NCBI RefSeq assembly: GCF_040676675.1
Contig: NZ_JBFAPK010000001.1
Coordinates: forward strand, 620,001 to 684,000
Origin: JBFAPK01 sp040676675
GTDB lineage: Bacteria > Actinomycetota > Actinomycetes > Mycobacteriales > Micromonosporaceae
Direction: 5' to 3'
Length of the DNA: 64,000 nucleotides
Positions 57,024-64,000 of the stretch are shown piece by piece (position 1 is the first letter of the stretch; the number at the start of each line of letters is the position of its first letter). The notes below the pieces were generated by a model. The model made no database searches and was not told where the DNA came from. It saw nothing but the letters and a program-made list of their open reading frames with translations. Both the position numbers and the translations under genes were made by a program.

Positions 57024-59024
57024 TCAGCGCGTGCCCTCCCCGCACAGGTACCGGTCCGGGCGCACCGGCCGGGCCTCGATCAGCCGCCGGGCCCGCTCCC
57101 GCCCGAGGTTGTACTCCCGCCAGTCGTCCGGGCGGCGGTCCAGCTGGTAGGCGATGTAGCCCAGCGCGCAGCCCCGGTCCGGCTCGGGCAGCCGGTCGAT
57201 GGCGGGTGCCGCGTCCGCGGAGAGGCCCGAGAGGTAGCGCAGGTCGATCCGCCCGGTCTCGGCGTACCGGTCGACGTTGCGGTCGGCGATGAGCCGGTCC
57301 GGGTTCAGCGCCACGAGCCCGAGCAGGACCAGTACCGCCGTGCCGAGCACCAGGCGGGGCACCCAGGCGCCGCGCAGCCGGACCCCGGCGACCAGTACCA
57401 GCACGAAGACCAGGCCCAGCCAGATCTCGCACGCCGCCACCAGCAGCCGCAGCCGGGTCGCGCCGTACGCCTGCGCGTAGACGTTCATCCGGTACAGCGC
57501 CGAGGCCACCACGACCAGGCTCAGCAGCGCCAGACCGCCGAGGAGCAGCCGTACCAGCAGCCGGTCGGCCCGGTGTGCGCGGGGCGCCCAACGTGCCGCC
57601 GCCGCGAGCACCAGCAGCGTGAGGGCCGAGACGGCCAGCAACTGCCAGAAGCCGCTGCGCGCGTACTCCGCGTAGGTGAGCCCGGAGGTGCGCAGCACGT
57701 GCGCCGAGCCGCCGAAGAGAACGGTCAGCTGCACCAGCACGAACGCCGCGAAGAGCAGGTCCAGCAGGGCCACCGGCACCGCCCACTCCGCCCGCCGCAG
57801 CCGGCGCCGGGCCGGCCCGTCCAGGCCGCCCAGCTCCGGCGGGGCGACGAGCACGTACGCGCCGCCGAGCAGGCCCGCACCGACGAGGCCGCCGACGAAG
57901 ATCCAGCGGACCACGGTAGCGCCCGACAGCTCCGGCAGCAGATCGCCGACGAGGTCCGCGAAGACGCCGTCCGCCGAGGCGAAGAGGGAACCGAAGACGA
58001 TCAGCAGGACGATCGACACCGCGGCGGTCAGGACGCCCCGCCAGGCCGAGGCGCCCACCCGTCCGCCCGCGCGCAGGCCCCGCGCCGCCCAGGGCAGCGA
58101 CCGGAACACCGCCGCCGGCGGGATCAGGCCCGAGAGCAGCAGGCCGCGTACGGAGCGCCCGTCGGCCGTGGCCAGGCAGGCCGTCACGCCGGCGGTGAGC
58201 AGACAGAGTACGAAGAGCCAGCCGGCCGCCCGGATTGTCCCGGCGCCGACCAGCGCCACCGTCGCCGCGGCCCAGAAGAGCCGGGTCGCGCCGACCCGCC
58301 GCCACCGGGACCGGCCGCCGCCCGCCTCGCCCGGGGTGTCCGGCTCGCCCGCCCGGCCCGGCGCCCCCGTGGCGTCGGGCCGGGACCGGGCGGTTCCGGG
58401 CCCGGAGTGGGAGGCCGACCAGACGGCCGTGCCGAGCGCCACGGTGCCGGCTACCACGGCGACCAGCCAGCCGACGCCCGCGCGGGTGAGCGGGATGCTG
58501 ACCGCGCTCACGACCGCCGCGCCGGCCACGGTGGCCAGCACGGCCCGGTGCGCCGGGCCGACCGGTCCGGGCCAGCGCCGACTCCACACCGACGGTCGGG
58601 GCGGCAGCGGCGGCGGATACCCCGGGTACGGTGGCGCCGCGACGACTCCCGGGGGTGCCACGACCCCGCCCGGTGGTGGTACGGCACCGGGACTCGGTGC
58701 TCCCGCGACGGGCGGTGTTCCCGGGGGCGGCGGTGCCACGGGCGGCGCTCCCGGAGCGGGTGGCGCTCCCGCGACGGGCGGTGCCACGGGCGGCGCTTTC
58801 GGGGCGGGTGGCGCTCCCGCGACGGGCGGCGCGACGGGCGCGGGCCCGGGTGCGCCGGGGCTCACCGGCTGCGGTGCGCTGGGTGCCGGTGCCGGTGCCG
58901 GTGCCGGTGCGGGTGCGGGTGCCGGCGCTGGCGCGGGTGCTGGTGCTGGTGGGTGCGGCTGTGCCGGCGGGCTCGGCTGTGCCGGCGGGTGCGGCTCGGG
59001 TGTGTCCGACGCGGGTCCGGTCAT
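57024..59024 (-). CDS. DUF4173/DUF4153-like polytopic membrane protein
   Basis: 666 residues from ATG 59024 (GAGGGAGAG directly upstream). A cytoplasmic Pro/Ala-rich head of about 150 residues includes a long (PA)n run and APPVAGAPP repeats. About 12 helices follow. The block SGLTYAEYARSGFWQLLAVS and MNVYAQAYGATRLRLLVAAC is diagnostic of DUF4173. The C-terminal 90 residues (DRNVDRYAETGRIDLRYLSG) are probably extracytoplasmic. Function is unknown. It lies downstream of the two-component operon but is separated by 124 bp. Confidence 0.88.
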   Translation of the reverse strand: MTGPASDTPEPHPPAQPSPPAQPHPPAPAPAPAPAPAPAPAPAPAPAPSAPQPVSPGAPGPAPVAPPVAGAPPAPKAPPVAPPVAGAPPAPGAPPVAPPPPGTPPVAGAPSPGAVPPPGGVVAPPGVVAAPPYPGYPPPLPPRPSVWSRRWPGPVGPAHRAVLATVAGAAVVSAVSIPLTRAGVGWLVAVVAGTVALGTAVWSASHSGPGTARSRPDATGAPGRAGEPDTPGEAGGGRSRWRRVGATRLFWAAATVALVGAGTIRAAGWLFVLCLLTAGVTACLATADGRSVRGLLLSGLIPPAAVFRSLPWAARGLRAGGRVGASAWRGVLTAAVSIVLLIVFGSLFASADGVFADLVGDLLPELSGATVVRWIFVGGLVGAGLLGGAYVLVAPPELGGLDGPARRRLRRAEWAVPVALLDLLFAAFVLVQLTVLFGGSAHVLRTSGLTYAEYARSGFWQLLAVSALTLLVLAAAARWAPRAHRADRLLVRLLLGGLALLSLVVVASALYRMNVYAQAYGATRLRLLVAACEIWLGLVFVLVLVAGVRLRGAWVPRLVLGTAVLVLLGLVALNPDRLIADRNVDRYAETGRIDLRYLSGLSADAAPAIDRLPEPDRGCALGYIAYQLDRRPDDWREYNLGRERARRLIEARPVRPDRYLCGEGTR
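58882..58950 (-). repeat. Hexanucleotide repeat encoding Pro-Ala
   Basis: Degenerate GGTGCC/GGTGCG units on the plus strand encode the (PA)n stretch of the DUF4173 protein. The edges are approximate. Confidence 0.8.
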
Positions 59025-59148
59025 CTCTCCCTCTTTAGGGCTGGGGCTCTCCCGGGGCACGCTGTGCCGGGGAGTTCGGGGGTTTTCGGGCAGGCGGTAC
59101 CGACGGTCCGGGTGGTCGGACCGGTGCGTGGGTTCGGGTCGTCCCGGG

Positions 59149-60219
59149 TCAGGTGGCCGCGGCCAGCGGCAGGCTCACCCGGATCCGGCAGCCGTTCGCC
59201 GGGCGGTCCGGTGCGGTCGGTACGGGATCCAGGACGGCGATGCTGCCGCCGTGCATCTCCACCACCCAGTGCGCGATGGCCAGGCCCAGGCCGGTACCGC
59301 CGCCACGGGCGCGCTCGCCGCGGGTGAAGCGCTCGAAGACCCGGGAACGTTCCTCCACGGGAATGCCGTCGCCCTCGTCGATCACCTCGAACTGGAGCTG
59401 GTCCCCCCGCTGGTCGACGGAGACGAGCACCATCCCGCCCGCCGGGCTGTGCCGGGCCGCGTTGTCGAGCAGGTTCGCGAAGACCTGGTGCAGCCGCCAC
59501 GGGTCGGCCTCGAAGACCAGCGGCTCGGCGCCGTGGCGTACCTGGAACCCGACCTCGCGCCCGGCGCCGGCCGCCGTGACCGCGGCCTGCCGGACCGCCT
59601 CGTCGAGGAAGTCGACGACGTCGACGCGGACCCGGCGCAGCGGTACCACCCCGGCGTCCAGCCGGGAGAGATCCAGCAGTTCGGCGACGAGCTGCCCGAG
59701 CCGCTCGGTCTGGGCCAGCGCGGTCCGCAGCGTGCCGGGATCGGGTTCGGCCACCCCGTCCACCACGTTCTCCAGCAGGCCCTGAAGGGCGGTGATCGGC
59801 GTACGCAGCTCGTGCGAGACGTTGGCGATCAGCTCGCGGCGGTGCCGGTCGGCCTCGGCCAGGTCGCTCGCCATCTGGTTGAACGCCACGGCCAGCTCGC
59901 CGACCTCGTCGCGGGAGGTGGCCCGGACCCGGCGGCTGTAGTCGCCCCGGGCCATCGCCCGGACCGCCGCGGTCATCTCCCGCAGCGGCGAGGTCATCCC
60001 GTGCGCGAGGACCTGCGAGGTGAGCAGGGCCAGCGCGATCGCGGTTATCGAGGTCATCGGCGGCAGCCAGCCGATGCCGATCCGGAAGATGCCGAGCCCG
60101 GCCGCGCCCGAGGCGACCAGGAGGATGCCCAGCTTCAACTTGATCGACCGGACCGGGTCGAGCGGGCGGGGCAGCAGGTCCATCATCCGGTCGAGCCGGG
60201 CCCACGCGGCGCTGGTCAC
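59149..60219 (-). CDS. HAMP sensor histidine kinase
   Basis: 356 residues. One or two N-terminal helices (KLGILLVASGAAGLGIF; SITAIALALLTSQVLAHG) lead to HAMP (PLREMTAAVRAMARGDYSRR), HisKA (ELIANVSHELRTPITALQGL with the phospho-His) and HATPase_c (NLLDNAARHSPAGG, DEGDGIPVEERSRVFERFTR, GTGLGLAIAHWVVEMHGG). It has almost no extracytoplasmic sensor loop, so it may sense within the membrane. GTG 60219 overlaps the response-regulator stop as GTGA. Confidence 0.93.
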   Translation of the reverse strand: MTSAAWARLDRMMDLLPRPLDPVRSIKLKLGILLVASGAAGLGIFRIGIGWLPPMTSITAIALALLTSQVLAHGMTSPLREMTAAVRAMARGDYSRRVRATSRDEVGELAVAFNQMASDLAEADRHRRELIANVSHELRTPITALQGLLENVVDGVAEPDPGTLRTALAQTERLGQLVAELLDLSRLDAGVVPLRRVRVDVVDFLDEAVRQAAVTAAGAGREVGFQVRHGAEPLVFEADPWRLHQVFANLLDNAARHSPAGGMVLVSVDQRGDQLQFEVIDEGDGIPVEERSRVFERFTRGERARGGGTGLGLAIAHWVVEMHGGSIAVLDPVPTAPDRPANGCRIRVSLPLAAAT

Positions 60220-60893
60220 GGCCGCACCTCCAGCGCGTAGCCGACCCCGTGCACGGTCCGGATCAGGTCGGCGCCGAGCTTGCGGCGCAGCGCCTTGATG
60301 TGACTGTCGACGGTACGGGTGCCCGAGGCGTCGGCCCAGCCCCACACGTCGGCGAGCAGCCGCTCGCGCGGCAGTACCGTACGCGGCCGGCCCGCGAGGT
60401 GCACCAGCAGGTCGAACTCGGTCGGCGTCAGGTGCGCCTCGACGCCGCTGCGGCGTACCCGCCGTTCCGCCTGGTTGATCTCCAGATCGCCGAGCCGCAG
60501 GGTCTGCTGGGCCGCCGTGGCCGCCCGGTCCACCCGGCGCAGCAGCGCGTGTACCCGGGCCGCCAGCTCCCGCAGCGAGAACGGCTTGGTCAGGTAGTCG
60601 TCGGCCCCGACGGCGAGCCCCACCAACAGGTCGGTCTCGTCGTCGCGAGCGGTCAGCATCAGTACCGGCACGGGGTGGTCGGCCTGGATGCGGCGGCAGA
60701 CCTCCAGCCCGTCGAAGCCGGGCAGCATGACGTCGAGCACCACCAGGTCCGGCCGGTGGACCCGGACCGCCTCGACGCCACCCGGACCGTCGCCGGCGAT
60801 CTCCACCTCGAAACCCTCCGCCCGCAGGCGGGCCGCCACCGATTCGGCGATGGTGCGCTCGTCCTCGACCACCAGTACCCGGCGTTGCCTCAT
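60216..60893 (-). CDS. OmpR/PhoB-type response regulator
   Basis: 225 residues. The receiver domain has VLVVEDE, the phospho-accepting Asp in VVLDVMLPG, TARDDE and the Lys in LTKPFSLRELAARV. The winged-helix output domain has LTPTEFDLLVHLAGRPRTVL, RTVDSHIKALRRKLG and IRTVHGVGYALE. It overlaps the kinase gene by GTGA, forming a normal RR-HK operon. ATG 60893 has both GGAGGGC and TACAGT nearby. Confidence 0.95.
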   Translation of the reverse strand: MRQRRVLVVEDERTIAESVAARLRAEGFEVEIAGDGPGGVEAVRVHRPDLVVLDVMLPGFDGLEVCRRIQADHPVPVLMLTARDDETDLLVGLAVGADDYLTKPFSLRELAARVHALLRRVDRAATAAQQTLRLGDLEINQAERRVRRSGVEAHLTPTEFDLLVHLAGRPRTVLPRERLLADVWGWADASGTRTVDSHIKALRRKLGADLIRTVHGVGYALEVRP

Positions 60894-60901
60894 GCCCTCC
60901 G

Positions 60902-60907
60902 ACTGTA
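60902..60907 (-). promoter_or_regulatory. -10 box for two-component operon
   Basis: TACAGT on the minus strand, 8 nt before ATG 60893. A GTTGT-GA-ACAAC dyad at 60937-60948 lies upstream and may be an operator. Confidence 0.45.
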
Positions 60908-60991
60908 GGGACCGGCCGTGGAGAGCGGTGGGGCACGTTGTGAACAACCTGTGGAGGTGACGGACGGAGTTGTGCGGGTGAGGCGGTACGG

Positions 60992-61025
60992 CGAAGGGCC
61001 GGCGACTGCTGCCACCGGCCCTTCG
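60992..61025 (-). terminator. Terminator of first repeat-domain gene
   Basis: CGAAGGGCCGG (60992-61002) pairs with CCGGCCCTTCG (61015-61025). The arm is closely related to the terminator at 63465-63500. Confidence 0.82.
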
Positions 61026-61047
61026 AACCTGGTTGTCCGTGCCGTCG

Positions 61048-63282
61048 TCAGCCGGTGGTGATAACCATGTCGACGATCAGGGTGCCGCTGGCCGGCACCG
61101 GGTAGACGCCGGGTGCCGGCGGGGTGGGTCGACGCGGTGGTACGGATCCGCTCTGACCCGACGCGGCCGTGTGGACGTTTGGCGCGGCAGAGACCGCCAG
61201 CCGATTCGTGGCGGTTCTCGCCGCCGGCGAGGTGCCCCTGCCGGCGGCCCCGACTCGGGTATTGCGGCGGGGCGGAGCCTGCCTGGCGTAGTCGCCCTCG
61301 TAGTCGCGCTGGCCGTACCGCACCCGGTAGCTGAGGTAGATCGACTGACCGGGCAGCACGGTGAAGCTGTACCGCCCGTCCTGGAGCTGGCCCGTGCCCA
61401 CGATGTCGCCGGTCACGGGATCGCGGGCGGTCACCGAGCCGGACTGGATCGGCACGCCGTCCTGGTTCTCGATGCTGCCGCTCACCGTCACCCCCTCGAC
61501 CAGGGCGGCATCGTGGAATGCGAGGCCGCCGGCGGACACTTTGATTGGAATTGCCACAGATCGGCTGGCGGTACCGCCCGACCACTGGCTCGCAAACCGG
61601 TCGGCTCCGAACTGCACCGGCCAGTCGTACGGGCCGAGGCCGGTGATCTCGTAGCGGCCGTCCAGGTTCGCCACGGTGCCGAGCGGATCGGGGCCCGGAT
61701 ATCCGCTGAGCAGGCCGATCCGGGCGTTCGCCAGCGGCGTGCCGGTGGACCTGTCGGTCACCCGGCCGGCGATCGCGCCGGCCGCGTCGAGCAGCACCAC
61801 CGGTGCCGTGCTTGTTACGCCGGCCTTGGCGACCATGGTTGCCGCCGCCCGTTGGTCACCGGTGCCCCCGGCCGCGCCGACCCATTGCCTGCCGTAGGTT
61901 CGCCGCGCGGTAGTGTCGGCGAAGAGGTTGTATGACCCCGCCTCCAGCTCGCCTATCGTCGCCTGGCCGTTTCCGTCCGCGCAGCCGCCGGTGCCCGCCG
62001 CGAAGGACCCGCCCCCTATCGGCATCGGGCGGATACAGACGCCGCGCACCGGTTCGCCGGTGACACGGTCGAGCACGGTTGTGGTGATCCGGGCAGCCGG
62101 GCGCAACCACACCGTGACCTCAATCGTCTTGCCCGCCTGCACCTCGATTTCGGGCGTCTCGCCGGGGAAGTAGCTGCCGTCCTCCGAATGCACGGAGAAC
62201 GTGCGCCGAGTACCCAGCGGCAGCATTGCCGCGGTCAGGACACCGGTGCTGGCGCTGTGCCAGGTGTCCGTGTAGAACCGGGTGATCGGGGCGCCGGTGG
62301 AGCTGTCCTTCGCATAGATGCGTACGGAGCCGGTGGGCAGCATGCTGTCCGTGATGGTGGCCTGCTCGTCCGCACGCACCTGGACGAGTTCGGCATCGTC
62401 GAGCGTCAGCTTGCCGGGGTAGTACTGGGTATTGGGGAGGTACGAGCGGTAGCGAACCTTGTATGCGCCGACAAGCACCGCAGGGATGACGAATTTGCCG
62501 TCGCTGTCGGTGTGGCCCGGCCCGCTGAAGGACTGTCCGTCCGCGGTGACCAGGTCGACCGTCACATTGACCAGGGGAGCGTCACGGGCGTCGGTGAGCC
62601 GGCCGCTGACACTGCCAGTGGGCAGGACGGTGTCGTCGGCGACCACCTGATCGCCGGCACCGACCTCGAAGATCTCGGCGGACGCGCGATCGATTTTCTC
62701 GGGTACATACTGCCGCTGGTTCGCGTTGGGCACCGGTAGAAAGCTGACCGAGTACCGACCGGGGAACACCGGCACGCGGTACCGGCCGTCGGCATCCGTC
62801 CGGACGGTGATCACCGATGTCCTCTCGGACTGGATGACCACCAGGAGCTTCGGTACCGGCTCACCAGCCCGGTTGCGGATCTGACCGGTGATGACTCCGG
62901 CGTCCAACAGTTGTTCGTCGACCGTGCTGGTGGCCCCGTCCACGACCCAGATCTGGCTCGCGTCACCCGGGATCGCCTTCTGCGGGTGGTACTGCCGCTG
63001 GCCGATCGGGTGCTCGAACACAACGCGGTAGGGCCCGGCGGGCAGGCCGTCGATGTGGTAGTTCCCGTCCTCGTCGGTACTGGCGGAACCTCCGCTCGGG
63101 AGACTACCGCTCACGGGGCTCGCGATCACGACGATTCCGGCTGCGCTGCCGTCGTTCGTCTTCACCCGTCCGCTGATGGATCCGGTGTCCGGAAGGGCCA
63201 TCGCGGGAGCTGCCCCGGATACGGTGACCGCCGCGAATACCGTGCCAGCCAGGACGGCGCGGCACGTCAGAGAGAGTCGCAA
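61048..63282 (-). CDS. Secreted protein with carboxypeptidase-regulatory-like repeats
   Basis: 744 residues from TTG 63282 (GAGG 7 nt upstream). The signal peptide MRLSLTCRAVLAGTVFAAVT ends near AMA-LPDT. The mature protein is a chain of about seven Ig-like/CarboxypepD_reg units, each with a 'SGRV..G.P...V' start and 'DG.Y....LP.G.Y.V.F' end, for example SISGRVKTNDGSAAGIVVIA, VSGRLTDARDAPLVNVTVDL and IAGRVTDRSTGTPLANARIG. The C-terminal tail is Pro/Arg-rich, then TLIVDMVITTG. There is no LPxTG anchor or catalytic domain, so it is probably structural or adhesive. A paralogue follows upstream. Confidence 0.82.
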   Translation of the reverse strand: MRLSLTCRAVLAGTVFAAVTVSGAAPAMALPDTGSISGRVKTNDGSAAGIVVIASPVSGSLPSGGSASTDEDGNYHIDGLPAGPYRVVFEHPIGQRQYHPQKAIPGDASQIWVVDGATSTVDEQLLDAGVITGQIRNRAGEPVPKLLVVIQSERTSVITVRTDADGRYRVPVFPGRYSVSFLPVPNANQRQYVPEKIDRASAEIFEVGAGDQVVADDTVLPTGSVSGRLTDARDAPLVNVTVDLVTADGQSFSGPGHTDSDGKFVIPAVLVGAYKVRYRSYLPNTQYYPGKLTLDDAELVQVRADEQATITDSMLPTGSVRIYAKDSSTGAPITRFYTDTWHSASTGVLTAAMLPLGTRRTFSVHSEDGSYFPGETPEIEVQAGKTIEVTVWLRPAARITTTVLDRVTGEPVRGVCIRPMPIGGGSFAAGTGGCADGNGQATIGELEAGSYNLFADTTARRTYGRQWVGAAGGTGDQRAAATMVAKAGVTSTAPVVLLDAAGAIAGRVTDRSTGTPLANARIGLLSGYPGPDPLGTVANLDGRYEITGLGPYDWPVQFGADRFASQWSGGTASRSVAIPIKVSAGGLAFHDAALVEGVTVSGSIENQDGVPIQSGSVTARDPVTGDIVGTGQLQDGRYSFTVLPGQSIYLSYRVRYGQRDYEGDYARQAPPRRNTRVGAAGRGTSPAARTATNRLAVSAAPNVHTAASGQSGSVPPRRPTPPAPGVYPVPASGTLIVDMVITTG

Positions 63283-63464
63283 TGGAGGTCCTCGGGAGAG
63301 CGCGCGGTGCTGGATGTGCGGGTGTGGTGCCGGTATCCCGCCGCGCCGATCTGGTCGCGCGATCAAGATCGACAAGGGGAAACTACCCGGTGGCCACCGC
63401 TGACGGGTCAGCCGATCGGCCGGCCTGGAGCCGATCCCAGCGGCAGCGCCGACCGCGGTAAAGC

Positions 63465-63500
63465 TCGAAGGACCGGTGGCGTCGGCCACCGGCCCTTCGA
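63465..63500 (-). terminator. Terminator of second repeat-domain gene
   Basis: TCGAAGGACCGGTGGC (63465-63480) pairs with GCCACCGGCCCTTCGA (63485-63500) with one mismatch and a 4-nt loop. Confidence 0.82.
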
Positions 63501-63521
63501 ATCTGGTTACCCCTGACGTCG

Positions 63522-64000
63522 TCAGCCGCTCGTGACGACCATGTCGATGGTCAGAGTTCCGGTCGCCGGCACGACGTAGACGCCGGGCGTCGGCGGGGTG
63601 GGCCGGCGCGGCACGGAGCCGGCCGACACGGCCGGGTCGGCGGTCGCCACCGCCACGCGCGAAGCGGTCAGTGGCCGGGTCGCGGAACCCGGCGCCGGCA
63701 CGATGGCCTGGCCGGCGAGCGGCGTCGCCCGGCCGTCGCGGCGCGGCGGGGCCTGGCGGCTGTAAACGCCGTCGTACTGGTGCGTGCCCTGCCGGACGCT
63801 GTAGCTCAGGTAGATCGACTGGTTGGGGAGCACGGGGAAGGCGTACCGCCCGTCCTGCATCCAGCCGCCGCCGATGTAGTCGCCCGTGTCCGGGTTGTGC
63901 GCCGTCACCCAGCCGGACTCGAACAGCGCACCATCCTGGTCCTTGATCGTCCCGCTCACCGTGACGCCCCTGACGAGGCTGGCGTCGCGGGTGGCCGTGG
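63522..64000 (-). CDS. Secreted repeat-domain protein, paralogue of the previous gene (5' end outside window)
   Basis: The last 159 residues of a gene that enters from the right edge. It matches the C-terminus of the 61048-63282 protein block by block: VRGVTVSGTIKDQDG, DGRYAFPVLPNQSIYLSYSV, YSRQAPPRRDG, and PGVYVVPATGTLTIDMVVTSG. The ATG/GTG at 63959 is internal, not the true start. With its neighbour it forms a tandem pair with sister terminators. Confidence 0.82.
   Translation of the reverse strand, partial: TATRDASLVRGVTVSGTIKDQDGALFESGWVTAHNPDTGDYIGGGWMQDGRYAFPVLPNQSIYLSYSVRQGTHQYDGVYSRQAPPRRDGRATPLAGQAIVPAPGSATRPLTASRVAVATADPAVSAGSVPRRPTPPTPGVYVVPATGTLTIDMVVTSG

Noticed and set aside
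1..64000. CRISPR arrays, tRNA or rRNA genes, insertion sequences, prophage, biosynthetic gene cluster
   Set aside because: I looked for regular spacer repeats, T-loop GGTTCGAATCC patterns, transposase motifs and phage or synthase modules and saw none.

Overview
The window is about 64 kb of very high-GC DNA with actinobacterial gene content: a bacterial proteasome activator, AIM24, DUF4192, DUF5926 and TY-Chap families, LytR-CpsA-Psr (LCP) wall ligases, ECF sigma factors, frequent GTG/TTG starts and many leaderless genes. Gene families and style suggest Micromonosporaceae (inference; no 16S is present). It reads as ordinary chromosome. I saw no rRNA, tRNA, CRISPR, transposase, phage gene or biosynthetic cluster. 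One 100-N assembly gap lies inside a repeat-rich gene.

Layout. 1-5.5 kb: DoxX fragment, GNAT acetyltransferase, AAA ATPase with a CTAG-rich operator-like dyad, two septum-formation/LppU-like membrane paralogues, prepilin peptidase. 5.6-10.2 kb: an EndoQ-like nuclease fused to a UvrD-type helicase, and a membrane metallophosphoesterase. 10.4-16 kb: two molybdenum-cofactor groups (fructosamine kinase-moaA-moaD, and fdhD facing mobA-DUF6457) separated by a DUF4192 gene. 16-21 kb: TY-Chap protein, two orphan proteins, a beta-propeller lipoprotein. 21-27 kb: Lrp regulator divergent from ddaH, orphan Liv-type binding protein, alpha/beta hydrolase, bpa, two coupled HAD phosphatases. 27-35 kb: serS, OsmC, minimal metallopeptidase, AIM24, pheA, and small PAS, ACT and NERD-like proteins. 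35-41 kb: arcA, DUF5926, an ATPase-fold regulator, a GAF/PAS histidine kinase, glycerophosphodiesterase, rhodanese. 41-47.4 kb: three LCP genes, a 1.36-kb gene-free stretch and a UDP-sugar decarboxylase-like gene, which together look like a cell-wall glycopolymer region. 47.5-57 kb: two sodium:solute symporters each with a small membrane partner, two ECF sigma factors, flavin reductase, DUF899. 57-64 kb: DUF4173 membrane protein, a two-component system and two tandem secreted proteins with carboxypeptidase-regulatory-like repeats.

Expression. About twenty genes have a TAnnnT -10 box 6-8 nt before the start codon and no need for a Shine-Dalgarno sequence, the signature of leaderless mRNAs. Several pairs overlap at ATGA, GTGA or TGATG, implying translational coupling. 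Strong hairpins close most operons.

Most notable: the EndoQ-UvrD fusion, an LCP gene with no ATG/GTG/TTG start (candidate ACG), a near-perfect parS site at a sigma-factor/flavin-reductase overlap, and the CTAG dyads around the AAA ATPase.
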